From positions 8,672,501-8,736,500 of the forward strand of contig NC_133167.1 in assembly GCF_040802235.1 (NCBI RefSeq): a stretch of DNA of 64,000 nt, written 5' to 3'. This DNA is from Manis javanica. Lineage: Eukaryota > Chordata > Mammalia > Pholidota > Manidae. Shown here one piece after another: positions 23,961-35,823 of the stretch. The notes beneath the pieces were generated by a model that ran no database searches, had not been told where the DNA came from, and saw only the letters and a program-made list of their open reading frames with translations. How positions within the stretch are numbered: position 1 is the stretch's first letter; every line of letters starts with the position of its first letter. Both the position numbers and the translations under genes were made by a program.

Positions 23961-26739
23961 TTAATTGTTTAATGAATATGTCATTGATTGTCCTTGCTAG
24001 ATGTCACCAAATTTTGGTTTCCATAAATTCAGGGCTCCTATGGTCAACTTGTTTGCTCATTTCTTTTCTTTAATAAGAAAGATCAGTATTTACAAGTGTA
24101 TTTTCAATACATTCTCCATTTTCAAGGACAGCTCATCCTTTTTGAGTGGCCATCAAATAAATTATATTGCACAGCAAAGGCCCAAGTGGGAGCCAGTGCT
24201 GCCATTTTGCCTTTTCTTTGAGCATCACTCTGCTAGCGAGAATCAAGGTGCTGTGCGGATTTTACGGCATCCAGAAATGGGAGAGAACCTTGCAGTGAAG
24301 AGCCCGCCCAGAGGCTGTCTGGTCTCACTGGCGTTCCCTGCACCTGCCTGGACTCTGCTTCCTGCCCTGTCCTTGCGCTCACCCCGTGGCTGGCGTGTTT
24401 GTCCCTGGATACTGCCTGCTGGCTCACCTTTAGCTCCTGGCTAGAGCTTGTGGGCTGGCATGTGCGCCCTGCTACCACTGCCAATCCCTGCACAGACCGT
24501 ACATTCCAAAGCATTTGGTTCCGTCCATGGTCCTTTGGGATTTTTTTTTCCTAGAATGTAAGTATGAGTCAGCATCAAAAAATCTAATATCTTTTCTGGA
24601 ATTAAAAAATATCCTGTGGTCCCCAGATTATGTGGTGAACATTCCTAAATATTTTATTTCAAATATGTATTGTAGTTGATAACCAGGACGATGACGGGAA
24701 ATCCTGATAGCTTTTAATGCAGCGGAGAAAGACAGGTGAAATGCTGAGCTTTCACTTCAGCAGTTTGCAGTAGCAGAGGGGCGGACTCACCTTGGGCTAA
24801 TTTATACATTCAGAAAAATGAGCATGTGTTGCATGCCCCTGAGCTGTCATGCATCTATAAATGTTGTCTGGCTTCTGTCTATTAATTCTCATCTGAGCAG
24901 CAAGTGGGATGCTTGCTACCGAGTAGTTTTTAATCAGTCTGTGACATCTGCCTCTAGATAACATGGCTTACTCTTGGGATAAATGATTGAATTGGTACGG
25001 CTCACAGTTACACAGGTGTCCTCTAATAGTCACAGAACGTTCTTTGAGCGGTGCTCAGACTGCACATTACCCCTTGACGCACAAAATGTCACAAGATAGT
25101 GTGATGACATTTGAGGGTGATGGGGATCCAATGCTTCAGTTAATCTACAAGGCAGGGTGACGCGGCGGCCCAGGAAAGCTGAAGCACTCAAGATGCACAG
25201 GGAAAAGCTGCTGCCTGTTACTAACTCCTCAGCTTTTCCTTGTGATTTAATTAGATTCCACTCGATAAAGTTGATTTTTCTTGTGTGTCAGCACAAAGAC
25301 AACGTGCACGAACTGTCTTCTGAGGTGCTGATTGCTTTCGGAGAGCACTTAAGCCTCACGTGTTCTAGATTTCTTTTTATAATCAGCAGCCTCTGATTTC
25401 GGTAGTGTCTTTGGGAAGAGTTATAGCAAACATGTGAAGGGATGCGCTGTCCTTTCAGTAGGAGCACAAGGCTTGCTGTGAAAGGGCGTAAGCCCAACCA
25501 CTGGCACTATTTTGGGAGATGTGTGATGGGAATGTGCTGATGTACCAATAAAAGAAAATGATTTTGTTGTTTAAAATAGCAATTTGGGTGTCAAATTTAT
25601 CTTTACGAATTAAATAATGACAAGTAGCTAACAAACTACTTTATGCATAGAATTTAAAATATATGTTAGTTTTTAGTATCATTTCCATCTCTAGTGAGTC
25701 ACTCTTCTTTCTTACTTTGCCCAACCCCGTCACCTGCCGCTCACCCGTGCCTGTAAATGCAGCCCACCCTCCCCCTACTGAAGTAACTACTTCTTTTCGT
25801 CCACGGCAAACACTCCCCTCCCACTGCTCCTCCTCGTCGCCAGTTGCTGAGGACCCAGATCTAGGGGTCGTCCTTGGCTCCGTGCTGTCCATCACAGGCC
25901 ATGGCTAGTGCACCTATTGTTACTTCCATCCCCCAAACACCTCCCACATCTGACCCCTTCTCTCTACCTCCAGCAACAAGAGCCTTGTTTAAGCTGTGCC
26001 CGTCATCCCTCCCTTCCTCTACCCTTCTCAGAAGCCATTTCATCCACAGTGAGCCACAGAGATCTTATAATGTTCATTCGATCATATCATTCCCTAACTT
26101 TCCCACTGAAAGGGAAAAAAATCCCAAGCTCTGTATGATGGTCCGCAGCCCTGCTCCTTCCCGGCGTCCTCTTCCTCATGTCCCCGCAGCTGGGTGAGTT
26201 TCATTTCAGTTTCATGAACTAAATCCTACAAATCGACAAGAAACTAATAACACAATAGAAAAATGGACCAGTGGCTCTGAGACTGAGTTTATTGCTCCCG
26301 AAGGGCTGGCAATGTCTCAGAGGTGGAAAAGCAAAGCTGGATTCTGTTGAGAAGTTAAAGTTTTGTTTTATGCAAGTCTTCTGATGCAGGGACTTGATGC
26401 GGAATTGGGTGAGAATCATGACAGCAGGATTTGGAGTGGTGGAAACAGGAAGGCGAATATTTGGAGGTAAAGGGGTTTAGAGCTTAAATGTTGGTGGTTT
26501 TTTTATTATCGAGTTGTTGGGTCTTTTGGAAAGTTTCTGTAATGAACAATCAAGTTATTTGCCTGGGCAAGAGTGTCCTGGAATAGCAAAGTGATGCTCA
26601 GGAAGACAATGGAATAGTGAAGTCCTGATAACCTAGCATACACTGTAGATGGTAGACATGTGTGTGTACATAGTGGGTAGTTTGTATCACGGTCCAAGTT
26701 GTGTATGGAAGTGGATGGTTTTGGTTCTTAGAGCAATCA
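23961..26739. other. Repeat-poor noncoding stretch
   Basis: I recognise no gene. 24,640-25,500 is free of recognisable repeats and has the even composition often seen in conserved regulatory DNA; 24,780-24,900 contains GCATGTGTTGCATGCCCC and octamer-like words. 25,700-26,050 is pyrimidine-rich. ORFs on both strands overlap and carry no domains. Confidence 0.5.
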
Positions 26740-27110
26740 GTCTACAGAAAATAAAATACAAATGTCTCTGAAGTATATGAAAAGAAGCTCACTTGTGCTC
26801 ATACTGAGAAATGTAGGTGACAACTACACTGAGGTACCTTTTTTCACCAACTAGGTTTTCAGAGATCAAAGAAGTTTGATAAAACCTTACACTGGAGAGG
26901 AAAACAAGGAATCCTTCACATTACTGGTGGGAATGTGAATGGGTAGGATCTCTAAGAAGGACAAAATGATAATATCTGTTAAAACACACACACCTGCTGT
27001 GCAGAATGAAAATGATCACTTGCAGGTATTTATCCAACTAGTCTGCTAATTAATATCCAAAGGAACTAGCGTCCTTTAGAATGCACTTGGGGGTGCACTG
27101 CTTGAAGGGA
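26740..27110 (+). mobile_element. Old L1 fragment (ORF2 3' part)
   Basis: CAGAGATCAAAGAAGTTTGA followed by TACTGGTGGGAATGTGAATG and a TATTTATCC phrase match the 3' ORF2 region of ancient L1s. It is heavily diverged. Confidence 0.6.
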
Positions 27111-27114
27111 TAGA

Positions 27115-28570
27115 AATTAGCCCTTTGATTTCAACAGAAGTTGCAAATGTTCCTCTCAGTGTTTTCCCTTTGCATATGGTGATTTTATAGTTTCATGTTG
27201 ACAAGTGTCTGTATATTTTTTTAATGGCTTCTGGATATGTGTCACACTCCGAGATTACAAAAATATTCTGCCTTGGGTTTCTTCATTTTTTTTTTTTTGC
27301 TTCATTTTTGGGGGTTACACTTAAATCTTTGGTCCATTTGGAGTTTATTTAGGTGTAAGTTGTGAGGTATGGACTCAGCATTAGTATTTTTCCATGTGGT
27401 GACTCACTTGTTTCAATACAGTTTATTGAGCAATTCATCCAGTTCTTAAATATACTGAATTCTCAGATATTTAGTTCTGTCTTTGGACTCTCTGTTCCAT
27501 AAATTTGTCTGTCCATTTAATGCATCTCTTTTAATTATTGTGGTTTTGTATTAGATTTTAATGTTAATTAGAGTTACTCCCACAATCTTTTTGTTCAAAA
27601 GTTTCCTGCCTCTGCTAGGTTGTTTATTTTTCACTGATCTTTAGAATCAGCTTATCTAATTCCATTGTCTAAAATCTCATAGGTGAATTTATTCACCCAA
27701 GTTTGGTTTATGGATTAGCTTAAGGGCATTTATTTATATTTTATGTTTTAAGTCTCCCTATATAATTTCATGGTAGGCTTTATATTTGTTCAAGCTTATT
27801 TTGTGTCTTTCAGTAATATTGTTCTCCTCAATAGGTATTTCACACTGTTATTATGTTTATTACTAGGTTTTTTCTTTTTTGTTTCTAATGTAAATGGAAA
27901 CTCCTCATGTCCACTTCTATTAAATACTTGTTGTTTGTAGATAAGGTTTTTGATTCTGTGTACTTATTTTGTACCCAGACATCATACGGAAATCTCTTAT
28001 TGTTTGTAATACAATTTTAACTGGGTTTTCTAGGTATACAATCATAGTGTCTGCATACAATGAAAACTTTACCTCCTTGCCGATTTTGTATCTATAAATT
28101 TCCTTTTGAATACTTGGCTTGTGCTAACACGTCAAGAACAATATTAAATGATGATGATGGTGAGTATCATCTGATTTTCAAGTTTAATGAGATTGCTTCT
28201 AACATTTCTTAATTAAGCATGATGCTGACTTTGGGTTGAGATAGATATGTTGTATTAGGATAAGGAAGTACCCATCTTTTCCCATTTTATTAAGAGTTTT
28301 TTTTTATCAAGAATGTATGTCAAATTTTATCAAATGCCTTTTTAGCATCTATGAAGATCATAGGATTGTTCCTCCTTAAATCTATTAATAGAAGCAAATA
28401 GATTTTTTGATACTTAATCATACTCTTATTCTAGGGATAAAGCCTACATGGTCATTATATATTAATTTTGGAATCATTTGCTGGGTTATTTTGCTAATTT
28501 AGAAAGGTTTTTCCATCAGTTTCTTTTAGGTGTCTGCTAGCTTTGCTGCAGTTTGGTGTCAATGGTTAAT
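27115..28570 (-). mobile_element. L1 ORF2 fragment, antisense
   Basis: TTGGTCCATTTGGAGTTTAT, ATCAAATGCCTTTTTAGCAT and CAAGAATGTATGTCAAATTT are antisense ORF2 phrases, in the order expected for a minus-strand L1. Multiple indels are present, so it is not functional. Confidence 0.85.
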
Positions 28571-28684
28571 ATACTTTATAAAAACAACATGACTAGGGGC
28601 ATATGCCCATGTCTGATTATCTCTGTCATCAGCAGAATGCTCAGGCCAGGTCACATGACCACTCTTGGATCTGGGAGTGGGGTC

Positions 28685-29470
28685 AGTTTCTTATTTGTTT
28701 ATTAAACCACTTTGTTGAGGTATGATTGACATACAACACACACACATATTTAAGATATACAACTTAATGAGTTTGGAGATAAATATACATGCCTGAAACC
28801 ACCACCATGGCCTATGCCATAAACACATCCATCATCTCCAGAAATTTCCTGCTACCCTCTTTTTGTTATTATTGTTTTGTGTGTGTGCATGTGTGTGATA
28901 AGACCACTTAGCATAACATTTACTCAGCAAACTATTAAGTATCTAATACAGTATTTTTAACTGTAGGCTCTACGCTGTGCAGTAGGTCTGTAGGACTTAG
29001 TCATCTTGCAGAACTGAAACTCGTAGTCTTGACTAATACTGCCCTGTTTCTCCCTCCTCCAGCCCCTGGCAACCACCGTTCCACTCCCTGCATCTATGAG
29101 CTTGACTGTTTTAGATTCGCCGTAGACGGTATGTGGTATTTGCCCTTCTGTGTCTGGCTTAGCGCACTTAGCAAAACGTCCTCCTGGTTCATCTTTAATG
29201 TTGCAAATGGCAGGGTTTCCTTTTTAAAGAATGAATACTGTTCCATTGTATATGTCACATTTTCCTTATCCACTCATTTGTCAGTGGACATGTAGGTTGT
29301 TTCTATATCTTGGCTATAATGAATATGGGAATCTGGGAGTGCTAGTATCTCTTTAAGTTCTTGACTTTAATTGATTTGGATATATAGCCAAGAAAGCGAT
29401 TGCTGGATCATATGGTCGTTCCATTATTAATTTCTTGAGGAACTTCCATACTTCCAGATTTCTTTAATGT
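28685..29470 (-). mobile_element. L1 3'-end fragment, antisense
   Basis: TTGTTGAGGTATGATTGACA opens the element. CCCTGGCAACCACCGTTCCA, TACTGTTCCATTGTATATG and TTGCTGGATCATATGGTCG follow, as in L1MA/MB-type 3' ends read in reverse. The ORF at 29,029-29,295 is inside it and is not a gene. Confidence 0.85.
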
Positions 29471-30576
29471 GGGAGAACAAACTCCTAAATTGTTTAAGCC
29501 ATTAATGGGAACATTGTTCATATGGAAATGAAAATGATATAGTTTTCATTTTGGTAAGGCCAATGCGAGCATATTCATTACCATTGGAAAATTCAAGGAC
29601 TAGAGCTATTTTCATGGTAATCTAGTTGAAGATCCCAGTGTGAGTTTAGGAGCAAAGGAGAGGCCCTGAATTGAACCTCCTTATTTTCAAGCCAGTTTAT
29701 GTGGATTCCTTCTTGAAAACACTCTGATGTTCTGGTATGGTTATTCCTCATAATAGCAAAAAGCTGGAACTAAAACCAACGACTTAGTTTAACATAATTC
29801 TCATGTTGCCAGGAGTCACCATGAAAAACAGTCTGGTTTCCATTTGGTGGCAGTTTACGTGCTTTTTGAAATCTTTATATAGAGAAGATATGCTTCCTTA
29901 CTGTCTTTTCATTCAAGACTTCTCATTTAAACCTGCCCTAGATCAAATGACTATTAAGTGATAATGTAAAAAAAAGAAAATGAAACTGTTTTAAATAGCT
30001 GCTAGAACCGTAGTTTAATTCAAATCAGAGCAAGTGTTGGGGGTAAGAAAGTAAATGTGAACCTATCTTAAACACAGAATTTCAAAACTGTTAAAGAAAA
30101 TTGAGAGTAAAATGACATGGATATATATGCTGCAACACCTGTGTGGTTAATTTTAAAAAGAATACTACCAATGAAAGGAATAAGATAATAATTCCGGTGC
30201 TTGTCGCTAGAATGTTTGCAAATCATATTTATTCTTTCTGAAAACTCTTTATAGACACTTCAAACTCCCCTGACTTAGTATTTATGTTTTTACACTGTTT
30301 TTTGGTTTGATTGCCTCTTATGTAGTAGAGGAAAGATACTGCGGAGAAGTGTAAAGAGTGCAAACCATGGGATTCGGAGGACCAGGTTTCCTTCTGGTTC
30401 AGCCTGGAGTAGCGATTAACATCCGCAATGCCTCCCTCATCTTCCTCCACAGAAAAGATGGTCCAAGTTCCATCCCGTTTGCACATCCTATAATTCTGCA
30501 AGTCAGGAATAGTAGAACACCTTACAAAGAAAGCAAATGAGTCAAAAAAGTAGACACTTCAAGTGCCCCCCACACA
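29471..30576. other. Repeat-poor noncoding stretch
   Basis: No gene or named repeat recognised. About 29,480-30,220 is AT-rich and repeat-poor, a plausible place for conserved regulatory DNA. Confidence 0.5.
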
Positions 30577-30619
30577 ATAAACCAAAATCCGGCAGGCACT
30601 GTGCTGGATTTTGGTTTAT
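30577..30619. repeat. Near-perfect 18-bp inverted repeat (hairpin)
   Basis: The left arm ATAAACCAAAATCCGGCA (30,577-30,594) pairs with the right arm TGCTGGATTTTGGTTTAT (30,602-30,619), with a single mismatch and a 7-base loop GGCACTG. Confidence 0.9.
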
Positions 30620-30629
30620 CTATGATCTA

Positions 30630-30820
30630 TATATATGATATATATATCATGCCATATGTTCATTCATACATATACATACATATACATACATATACATACA
30701 GTGCATGTATTATACACATGACACACCACACACATATATGACACTTGGTATACATATACATATGGCACACACCATATATACATATAGACATGATGCATGT
30801 ATCATACATGTATATATGTA
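30630..30820. repeat. AT-rich simple repeat (TATACA/CATA type)
   Basis: ATATATATGATATATATATC followed by repeated CATATACATA units. It starts immediately right of the hairpin and is low-complexity. Confidence 0.9.
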
Positions 30821-30869
30821 CAGTATCTACTAAATATTAGAGTTTGCTCTGGAGGAGATTTGCTCAGCA

Positions 30870-31105
30870 GATACAGAGTAGAGGTTCAAAGTACAGGGCT
30901 CACAGCTAGACTCCTCTCTATGTTTGAGTCTTGGCCACTCTGCTTCCACTCTAAAGTTACCAGCGTAGCTAGGTGATCCTTAATTTTGTCTTCTTTTAAT
31001 TGGGCACAAGTCATAGTCTTACCCCCTGGTGCTGGTGTTAGGATTAAATGAGATAATATGTAGAATATGCTCATATTAGTGCCCAGTACCTGGTACATAC
31101 TCTAC
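30870..31105 (-). repeat. MIR SINE, antisense
   Basis: GGATTAAATGAGATAATATG and GTGCCCAGTACCTGGTACAT mark the reversed MIR tail; CTTGGCCACTCTGCTTCCAC is the upstream part. A MIR-like plus-strand scrap follows at 31,115-31,170 (CATTTAATCCTCCTGAGATC). Confidence 0.7.
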
Positions 31106-31269
31106 AGATTACCACTACCATCCCATTTAATCCTCCTGAGATCCCTATAAAGTAGGGATTCACACCCTGGATCCCAGGTGAAATCTAAAGCTGGCTCCCT
31201 TGCACAGAGGACACAGGGGGACTGAAGAAAGAGGCAGTCCACCCCAGGTTGGTAGGTGGCAGGTTTAAC

Positions 31270-31640
31270 AAGTAAGAGGACTGACATTCGAGGCTTGTCT
31301 CGGGCAGCCACGAACCAGGTAGAGCTTGAGCTTGTCACTAGCCCATCAGAATCTTGAACATTTATTTAGAGGCCTTAGCTGGGTTCAGTCACACATTCAG
31401 TCCGGATGGTCTCAACAGCACCTTACTCTCTCAAGGTTATGTCCTTGAAACAGCTCCAGCTATTGGAATGGTGTGTGGAATGCACATTCCAAGGACAGGG
31501 ACCAGGGTGAGAAGCCTCCAAGTGCTCAAGTCTGGCTTGCAGTTATACTGGAGATCAAGTCCTCACATAGGGATTTCTGCCTCCATATAATATGGCACCT
31601 GATGGTCCAAGAGAGTCATTTGCCCAACACGACCCTGGGT
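31270..31640 (+). repeat. Unidentified old interspersed repeat, copy A
   Basis: It aligns clearly with the reverse complement of about 50,240-50,520. Shared phrases are CAGAATCTT(G/A)AAC, GGTCTCAACAGCAC, CTCTCTCAAGG and CCTTGAAA. The chance ORF in both copies gives closely related peptides (GFSH...GLNSTLLSQG). I cannot name the family. Confidence 0.7.
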
Positions 31641-33995
31641 CCTAATATAACTGATGGTCACAGCAGGCTCTTCAGTTCAGTGGCAGAAAACTGCCAGGTG
31701 ATGTGTCTCTTCTTTCTTGACGGTGTGGCTGGCATTTTCTTTCAAGCTGACTCTAGCTTCAATCCAGCGTCCTGGCCCATCCTGCAGGGCAGGCATGTTC
31801 CTGTATGTCCTTAAACGGTAACTGAATGTGGGGAGAGGCAGCAGTGATCTCACTGTCTACAGGTTCTGGATGCAGAGGGAGACAGTGGTGGCAGAAAACT
31901 CAGATGCTCCAGGGCAGAAGGGAGCTAAATCATGAGAGATGCATGTATTAGGACCTGTAGAACTCCAGGTAAGCTGACAGTAGTTATCATACCATGTAAG
32001 GTTCCAGTCTGGAACTTAGTTCAAACCCCAGGAGATCATACCAGGTAACCTTTGCAGTTTGTTTCTAAATATGAGATTCTAAGTCTACGGATCATCGCCC
32101 TGTGCATCCAGCTGGGCATTCTAGAATGCTCTATAGGACACAGAGTGTGAGAACCTCACTGTTAAGAGTAGTCTTGTTCTCAATGACACCAGGAGTTCCA
32201 AATGCCTATCTGTAAACCTGTGCTGGTCTGGGAAGATATTTGTCTCCTGTTATGATAAAACGCAAAAGAATAAAGACAATTGTATTTGCCTTTGTTTATA
32301 ACATTTTTATAACATCCTATAGTATAATGCAGTTGAGTTATAACTCTGGTGTAGATATATGAAAAGAAGTGGGCCAAATTGTGTCATGAAATTTTCCTGT
32401 TTCATCAAATCCAGAGGCCTTGGAATCCTTAATTGGATCCACCCTTCTATCTCACAGGAATAGCCCACCAGAGATAGCTGGTCATGCTGCATGGCTCACT
32501 GAGAATAATCATTCCTGCCCTGACGCTAATGTGTGACCTGGAGCTATTTAACATCGTTATCAGTGACTTAGAACCACAGTGGTTTGTGTCTTACATGATA
32601 GGCCCACTGCAGGTTCCCATTGCGTCACCGTAGTGTCCTCCCTCAGGGACACAGGCTGGAGGAGCCTCTGCCTCTTGGAATCTTGCTGTACTCCATGGTC
32701 ACGTGAGTTAAAGGCTTCCAATGGAAGTGGTGCATGCTATTTCCACTTACATTTCATTGGTCAAGGTGTCATATGACCACACCTAACTTCAAGGGGGCAG
32801 GAAAGAACAGTCCCTGCAGAGAAGTTCTTAAGGAGAAGGAGTGGTAAAAATATTGGCAAATAGCAGTAAGGCTAAATGTGTTATCATTCACTTCGTATTC
32901 CATTTAATTTGTCTTAGCTCTGCATTTTTACTGGCTGTGGTAATTTTACATCTTTATTCTGGTGTGAATTGTATTAGCTGCCCAATTTTGAGAGTTGATG
33001 GCATTTCCCTAAAACATCCTCTAGCATGGTAGTGATCAACTGACTAGTATGTTCAGACTACAGTTGTTCAGTGGTTTCTAGTCCATTTCTCCATAAGGTG
33101 ATCATGAGAAATTCTATCACATTCTTTGCAGACATCAATAGACATTGGCTATTTTGCCCTTGACTTATTAATGTAGGGTCTTTAATAAAAAAAAGAAATG
33201 AGATGGTTTAGGATGAAGATTTGATATTCTGTAAGTCTGAAATAATATGAACCAAAGGTCTGGATCATTGACTTGTTTTTAGCTTTCATTTAAACATAAA
33301 GCCAAAATTTTAAAATAATGTCTATTAATAAGACAAGGTAATATGTTACTTAGACTCTATAGTTGCATATTTGGGGGTTTTGCAGATAGCTGGAAACTGT
33401 CAGCCAAATACCAAATCAGCTTCAGAACCAAAGAAAAGACCCACTTTCCTGAAAGTGATAATAGTAATAATAATAGTGAGCATTTGCTTGATATTTAGTG
33501 CATGGATGTTTTGGGCCAAGGCACACAACCCATGTTCTAAGGTCCGGAACTATTCACATGGCTCCACTTGTAAGCAATGGGGCTGGGAGATTTAGTTTTC
33601 CTTTTTAGCTTAGAGAAAAATGAAATGGTCTTGTTTTGTCTAGACTATTTTAAAGAAAACGGAGTGCTTTAAAAAATGCTGAACATATTCTCAAAAACTC
33701 AGAAATGAGCATCCAGAAAATAAAACCACTGTCAGTTCTTCCATATTTCAAAATGAGAAATCCACACAGAAAGGGGTTGCTTTGGCAAAAATATAGTAAA
33801 CCGAAGGGTGGTTTTAATTAGCTCACAAACGTTCTCACACTTCATTTGTGTGTGTGTGTTTGTGTGTTGATGGAAGGCAGTGAGTAGCACTAGTCCATTG
33901 TTGTAGGATTTAGGGTAAGAGGCGTTAGTTTCAGGAAAGAATGCATGTTCCAGGGGCACAGAAGTGAAAGAAACACCTGAATGACGAGGTTAGTA
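31641..33995. other. Noncoding stretch, no gene recognised
   Basis: Mostly diverged, AT-rich DNA. 32,580-32,830 resembles an old repeat by composition, but I cannot name it. A (GT)n run is at 33,847-33,867. The small ORFs have no domains. Confidence 0.5.
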
Positions 33996-34009
33996 CCAGC
34001 AGAGGGTGC
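33996..34009 (+). promoter_or_regulatory. CTCF-like motif, forward
   Basis: CCAGCAGAGGGTGC fits the CTCF core CCANNAGRKGGCRS at 13 of 14 positions (T for C at position 12). It is about 1.5 kb upstream of DNER exon 1, just left of a 15-T run. Orientation points toward the gene. Confidence 0.45.
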
Positions 34010-34028
34010 TGGCGTGGCGCAAAATTAA

Positions 34029-34043
34029 TTTTTTTTTTTTTTT
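34029..34043 (+). repeat. Poly(T) run of 15
   Basis: Fifteen T bases. No SINE body is attached on either strand. Confidence 0.95.
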
Positions 34044-34881
34044 AAAGAGGAGGTTTCAGATAAAAGATAGTGGGTGTGGGAAAATGTAGTAACTGTTGGG
34101 ATCCACTTGGACGGATGAATGCCCCCGCCGCAGGCAGATCCGCCTGGGTCTCAGCGCTTTCCTGTAACGGACACATAGTTGGTACACATCTTCTAGCACA
34201 ACCGTCTGGCATTTGCTCCTGTGTCTGAGTGGAACTCCGCAGGCCGCCTCCTATTATCTCTGCAGACTTGCAGTCTCTGGCTGCTCACTTGCGGCTCCTC
34301 CATGCATGGGTTCATAGGGAGTCTCCGCTTTCGTATTTGCCCAGCTTTTACAAAACAATTTTTGTGTGCCCTAAAAAATTTGCCCAGACTGTCAATCCAA
34401 GAGAGTCAGCTTTTCTTTTCTCACGTGACCATTTTAAAGACAAGGTACCAAATATGTGGAAGCCCATACACGGTAGGGGTTGGGGAAGGTCAGGCGGCCC
34501 AGGCAAGACGGGTTGCTTTACTCAGCGGAGTTTGACCTCCTTGGGTGTCAAAGCGCGAGCCAACCTAACCGGGACGTTTAGAAGAGCCCCCAAAGTAGGT
34601 CACGGTGAACGTGCCTTTTATGCAGAGCTCTGTAAAAAATCCCGCATGGCCTTTGGGAACCTGCACTTCTGAACTGCTCTTTCAGAAGACTGACAGCTTT
34701 CTGGGCTGGGAGTCAAGTGGCCCACTGGGTTCCCGTCCAGCCTGTCTGGGCCTCAGTTTCCATCTCTGTTCAAGCGGAGTTGGATGTTCTGCCCCCAAGG
34801 CTTCCTTCAGTTCTCACTCGCCAGCCAGACGTTTCCGAGCGGCGCGGTCGGCTCCGCCCCCCGGAGAAGGGACGCTCCTCC

Positions 34882-34902
34882 TTCAGCACCAAGGACAAGG
34901 GC
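34882..34902 (+). promoter_or_regulatory. RE1/NRSE-like element (candidate REST site)
   Basis: The sequence TTCAGCACCAAGGACAAGGGC matches the 21-base RE1 consensus at 17 positions. Both conserved cores, TTCAGCACC and GGACA, are intact with the canonical 2-base spacer. The mismatches are one in the spacer and three in the 3' end. It lies in the CpG island about 665 bases upstream of the DNER start codon. REST silences neuronal genes in non-neuronal cells, which suits the neuron-restricted expression of DNER. Binding itself is inferred. Confidence 0.6.
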
Positions 34903-35387
34903 CTCGGGCTGACCGAGCAGGCGCAAGGTCACTTCCTAGCAAGCCCGGCCGGTCGGCGGGCTGGGGCTCCGGGACCCGGGGGCGCAGCGGCGGGGCTGTG
35001 TGCGCTGGGGGTGCTGTGGGAGCGGAGGAGCGGCCCGGGGACGGGGCGAGGCCGGTGCCCGCAGCTGCCTCACAGATTCTGCGCCAAGAGGCCGCGGGTG
35101 GCTGCTGCAAGTCTGGGCCGCTAGCCCGGTCCGACCTCCGGCGCCCGGTGCCTGAGGCCCGGTAAAGTCGCCCGCCCCCCGCGCTGACCCCATTGTCCCT
35201 TTTCCCTCCCGGCACAGCCTGCTGCCCCGCCAGACCGGCGCCGACCCCTGGACCCCTCGGGGCTGTTCTGGACACACCAGCCACTCTGACCGCCCCCTCG
35301 GGCCTGGGCTCCCAGGGCTCCGGCCCCAACTCCAGCGGCGGGCTGCTCTCCGCGCCCCTCGCCCGCCCCGCCGGAGCGCGCCCGAAG

Positions 35388-35424
35388 CTCCGCCCGGAGC
35401 CCCGCCCCCAGGCCCCGCCCGCCG
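35388..35424 (+). promoter_or_regulatory. DNER: GC-box cluster of the DNER core promoter
   Basis: Three CCGCCC-type motifs (Sp1/KLF sites on the minus strand) lie within 37 bases: CTCCGCCC, then CCCCGCCCCC, then CCCCGCCC. They sit 125-160 bases upstream of the ATG. I see no TATA box within 150 bases of them. The transcription start is probably just downstream, between about 35,425 and 35,510. This placement is inference, because no initiator motif is decisive. Confidence 0.6.
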
Positions 35425-35490
35425 TTGCCCCGGGAACCGCGGATCCCGCAGCTGCAGGAGGCGCCCGGCCCAGCCAGCCCGGCAGCCCTC

Positions 35491-35505
35491 GCCGCCGCCG
35501 CCGCC
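35491..35505 (+). repeat. DNER: (GCC)5 run in the DNER 5'UTR
   Basis: Five uninterrupted GCC units, then GCG, lie 43 bases upstream of the start codon. This is most likely transcribed 5'UTR. It is short and unremarkable in itself but belongs to the CGG/GCC class that is often polymorphic in CpG-island promoters. Confidence 0.7.
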
Positions 35506-35547
35506 GCGCCCCAGCCCGGCTCTGCTCTCGTGCCCACCCTGTCGGCC

Positions 35548-35823
35548 ATGCAGCCCCGCCGCGCCCCGGCGCCCGGTGCGCAGCTGCTGCCCGCGTCCGT
35601 CCTGCTTCTCCTGCTGCTCGGCGCCGGGCCCCACGGCGGCTGCCTGGCCGGCCCGGTGCCCGCCGCGCCCCTGCCCGCGCCAGGGCCATGCGCCTCGCAG
35701 CCCTGCGGGAACGGGGGCGTGTGCACCCCGCGCCCCGCGCCTGGCCCGCAGTCCCCGGACTCAGCCGATGAGGCCGGCTACCGCTGCGCCTGCCCTGCCG
35801 GAGTCTTCGGCGCCAACTGCCAG
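35548..35823 (+). CDS. DNER: DNER exon 1 (5'-partial gene: signal peptide and first EGF-like module)
   Basis: This is the first coding exon of DNER, a single-pass transmembrane Notch ligand of neurons. In the known family it acts on the neuronal surface and signals to neighbouring cells such as Bergmann glia. The exon encodes 92 residues. It starts MQPRRAPAPGAQLLP, followed by a leucine-rich hydrophobic core (about residues 13-26) typical of a cleaved signal peptide. A proline/alanine linker leads to a complete EGF-like module with cysteines at 48, 53, 59, 80, 82 and 91, including CGNGGVC and CACPAGVFGANC. Human DNER, as I remember it, begins almost identically (MQPRRAQAPGAQLLP) and breaks at the same GANCQ. 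The ATG at 35,548 has G at -3, and I see no other ATG back to 35,165. The exon ends CAG|GTGAGT, a consensus donor, in phase 0. Oddities are an extra cysteine at residue 32 and a proline-rich loop (60-70) inside the EGF module. The remaining EGF repeats, the membrane segment and the tail lie beyond the window. Confidence 0.93.

Noticed and set aside
35425..35547. In-frame 41-codon N-terminal extension of DNER exon 1
   Set aside because: It begins at a TTG, not an ATG. The ATG at 35,548 is followed at once by the recognisable DNER signal peptide and has a purine at -3.
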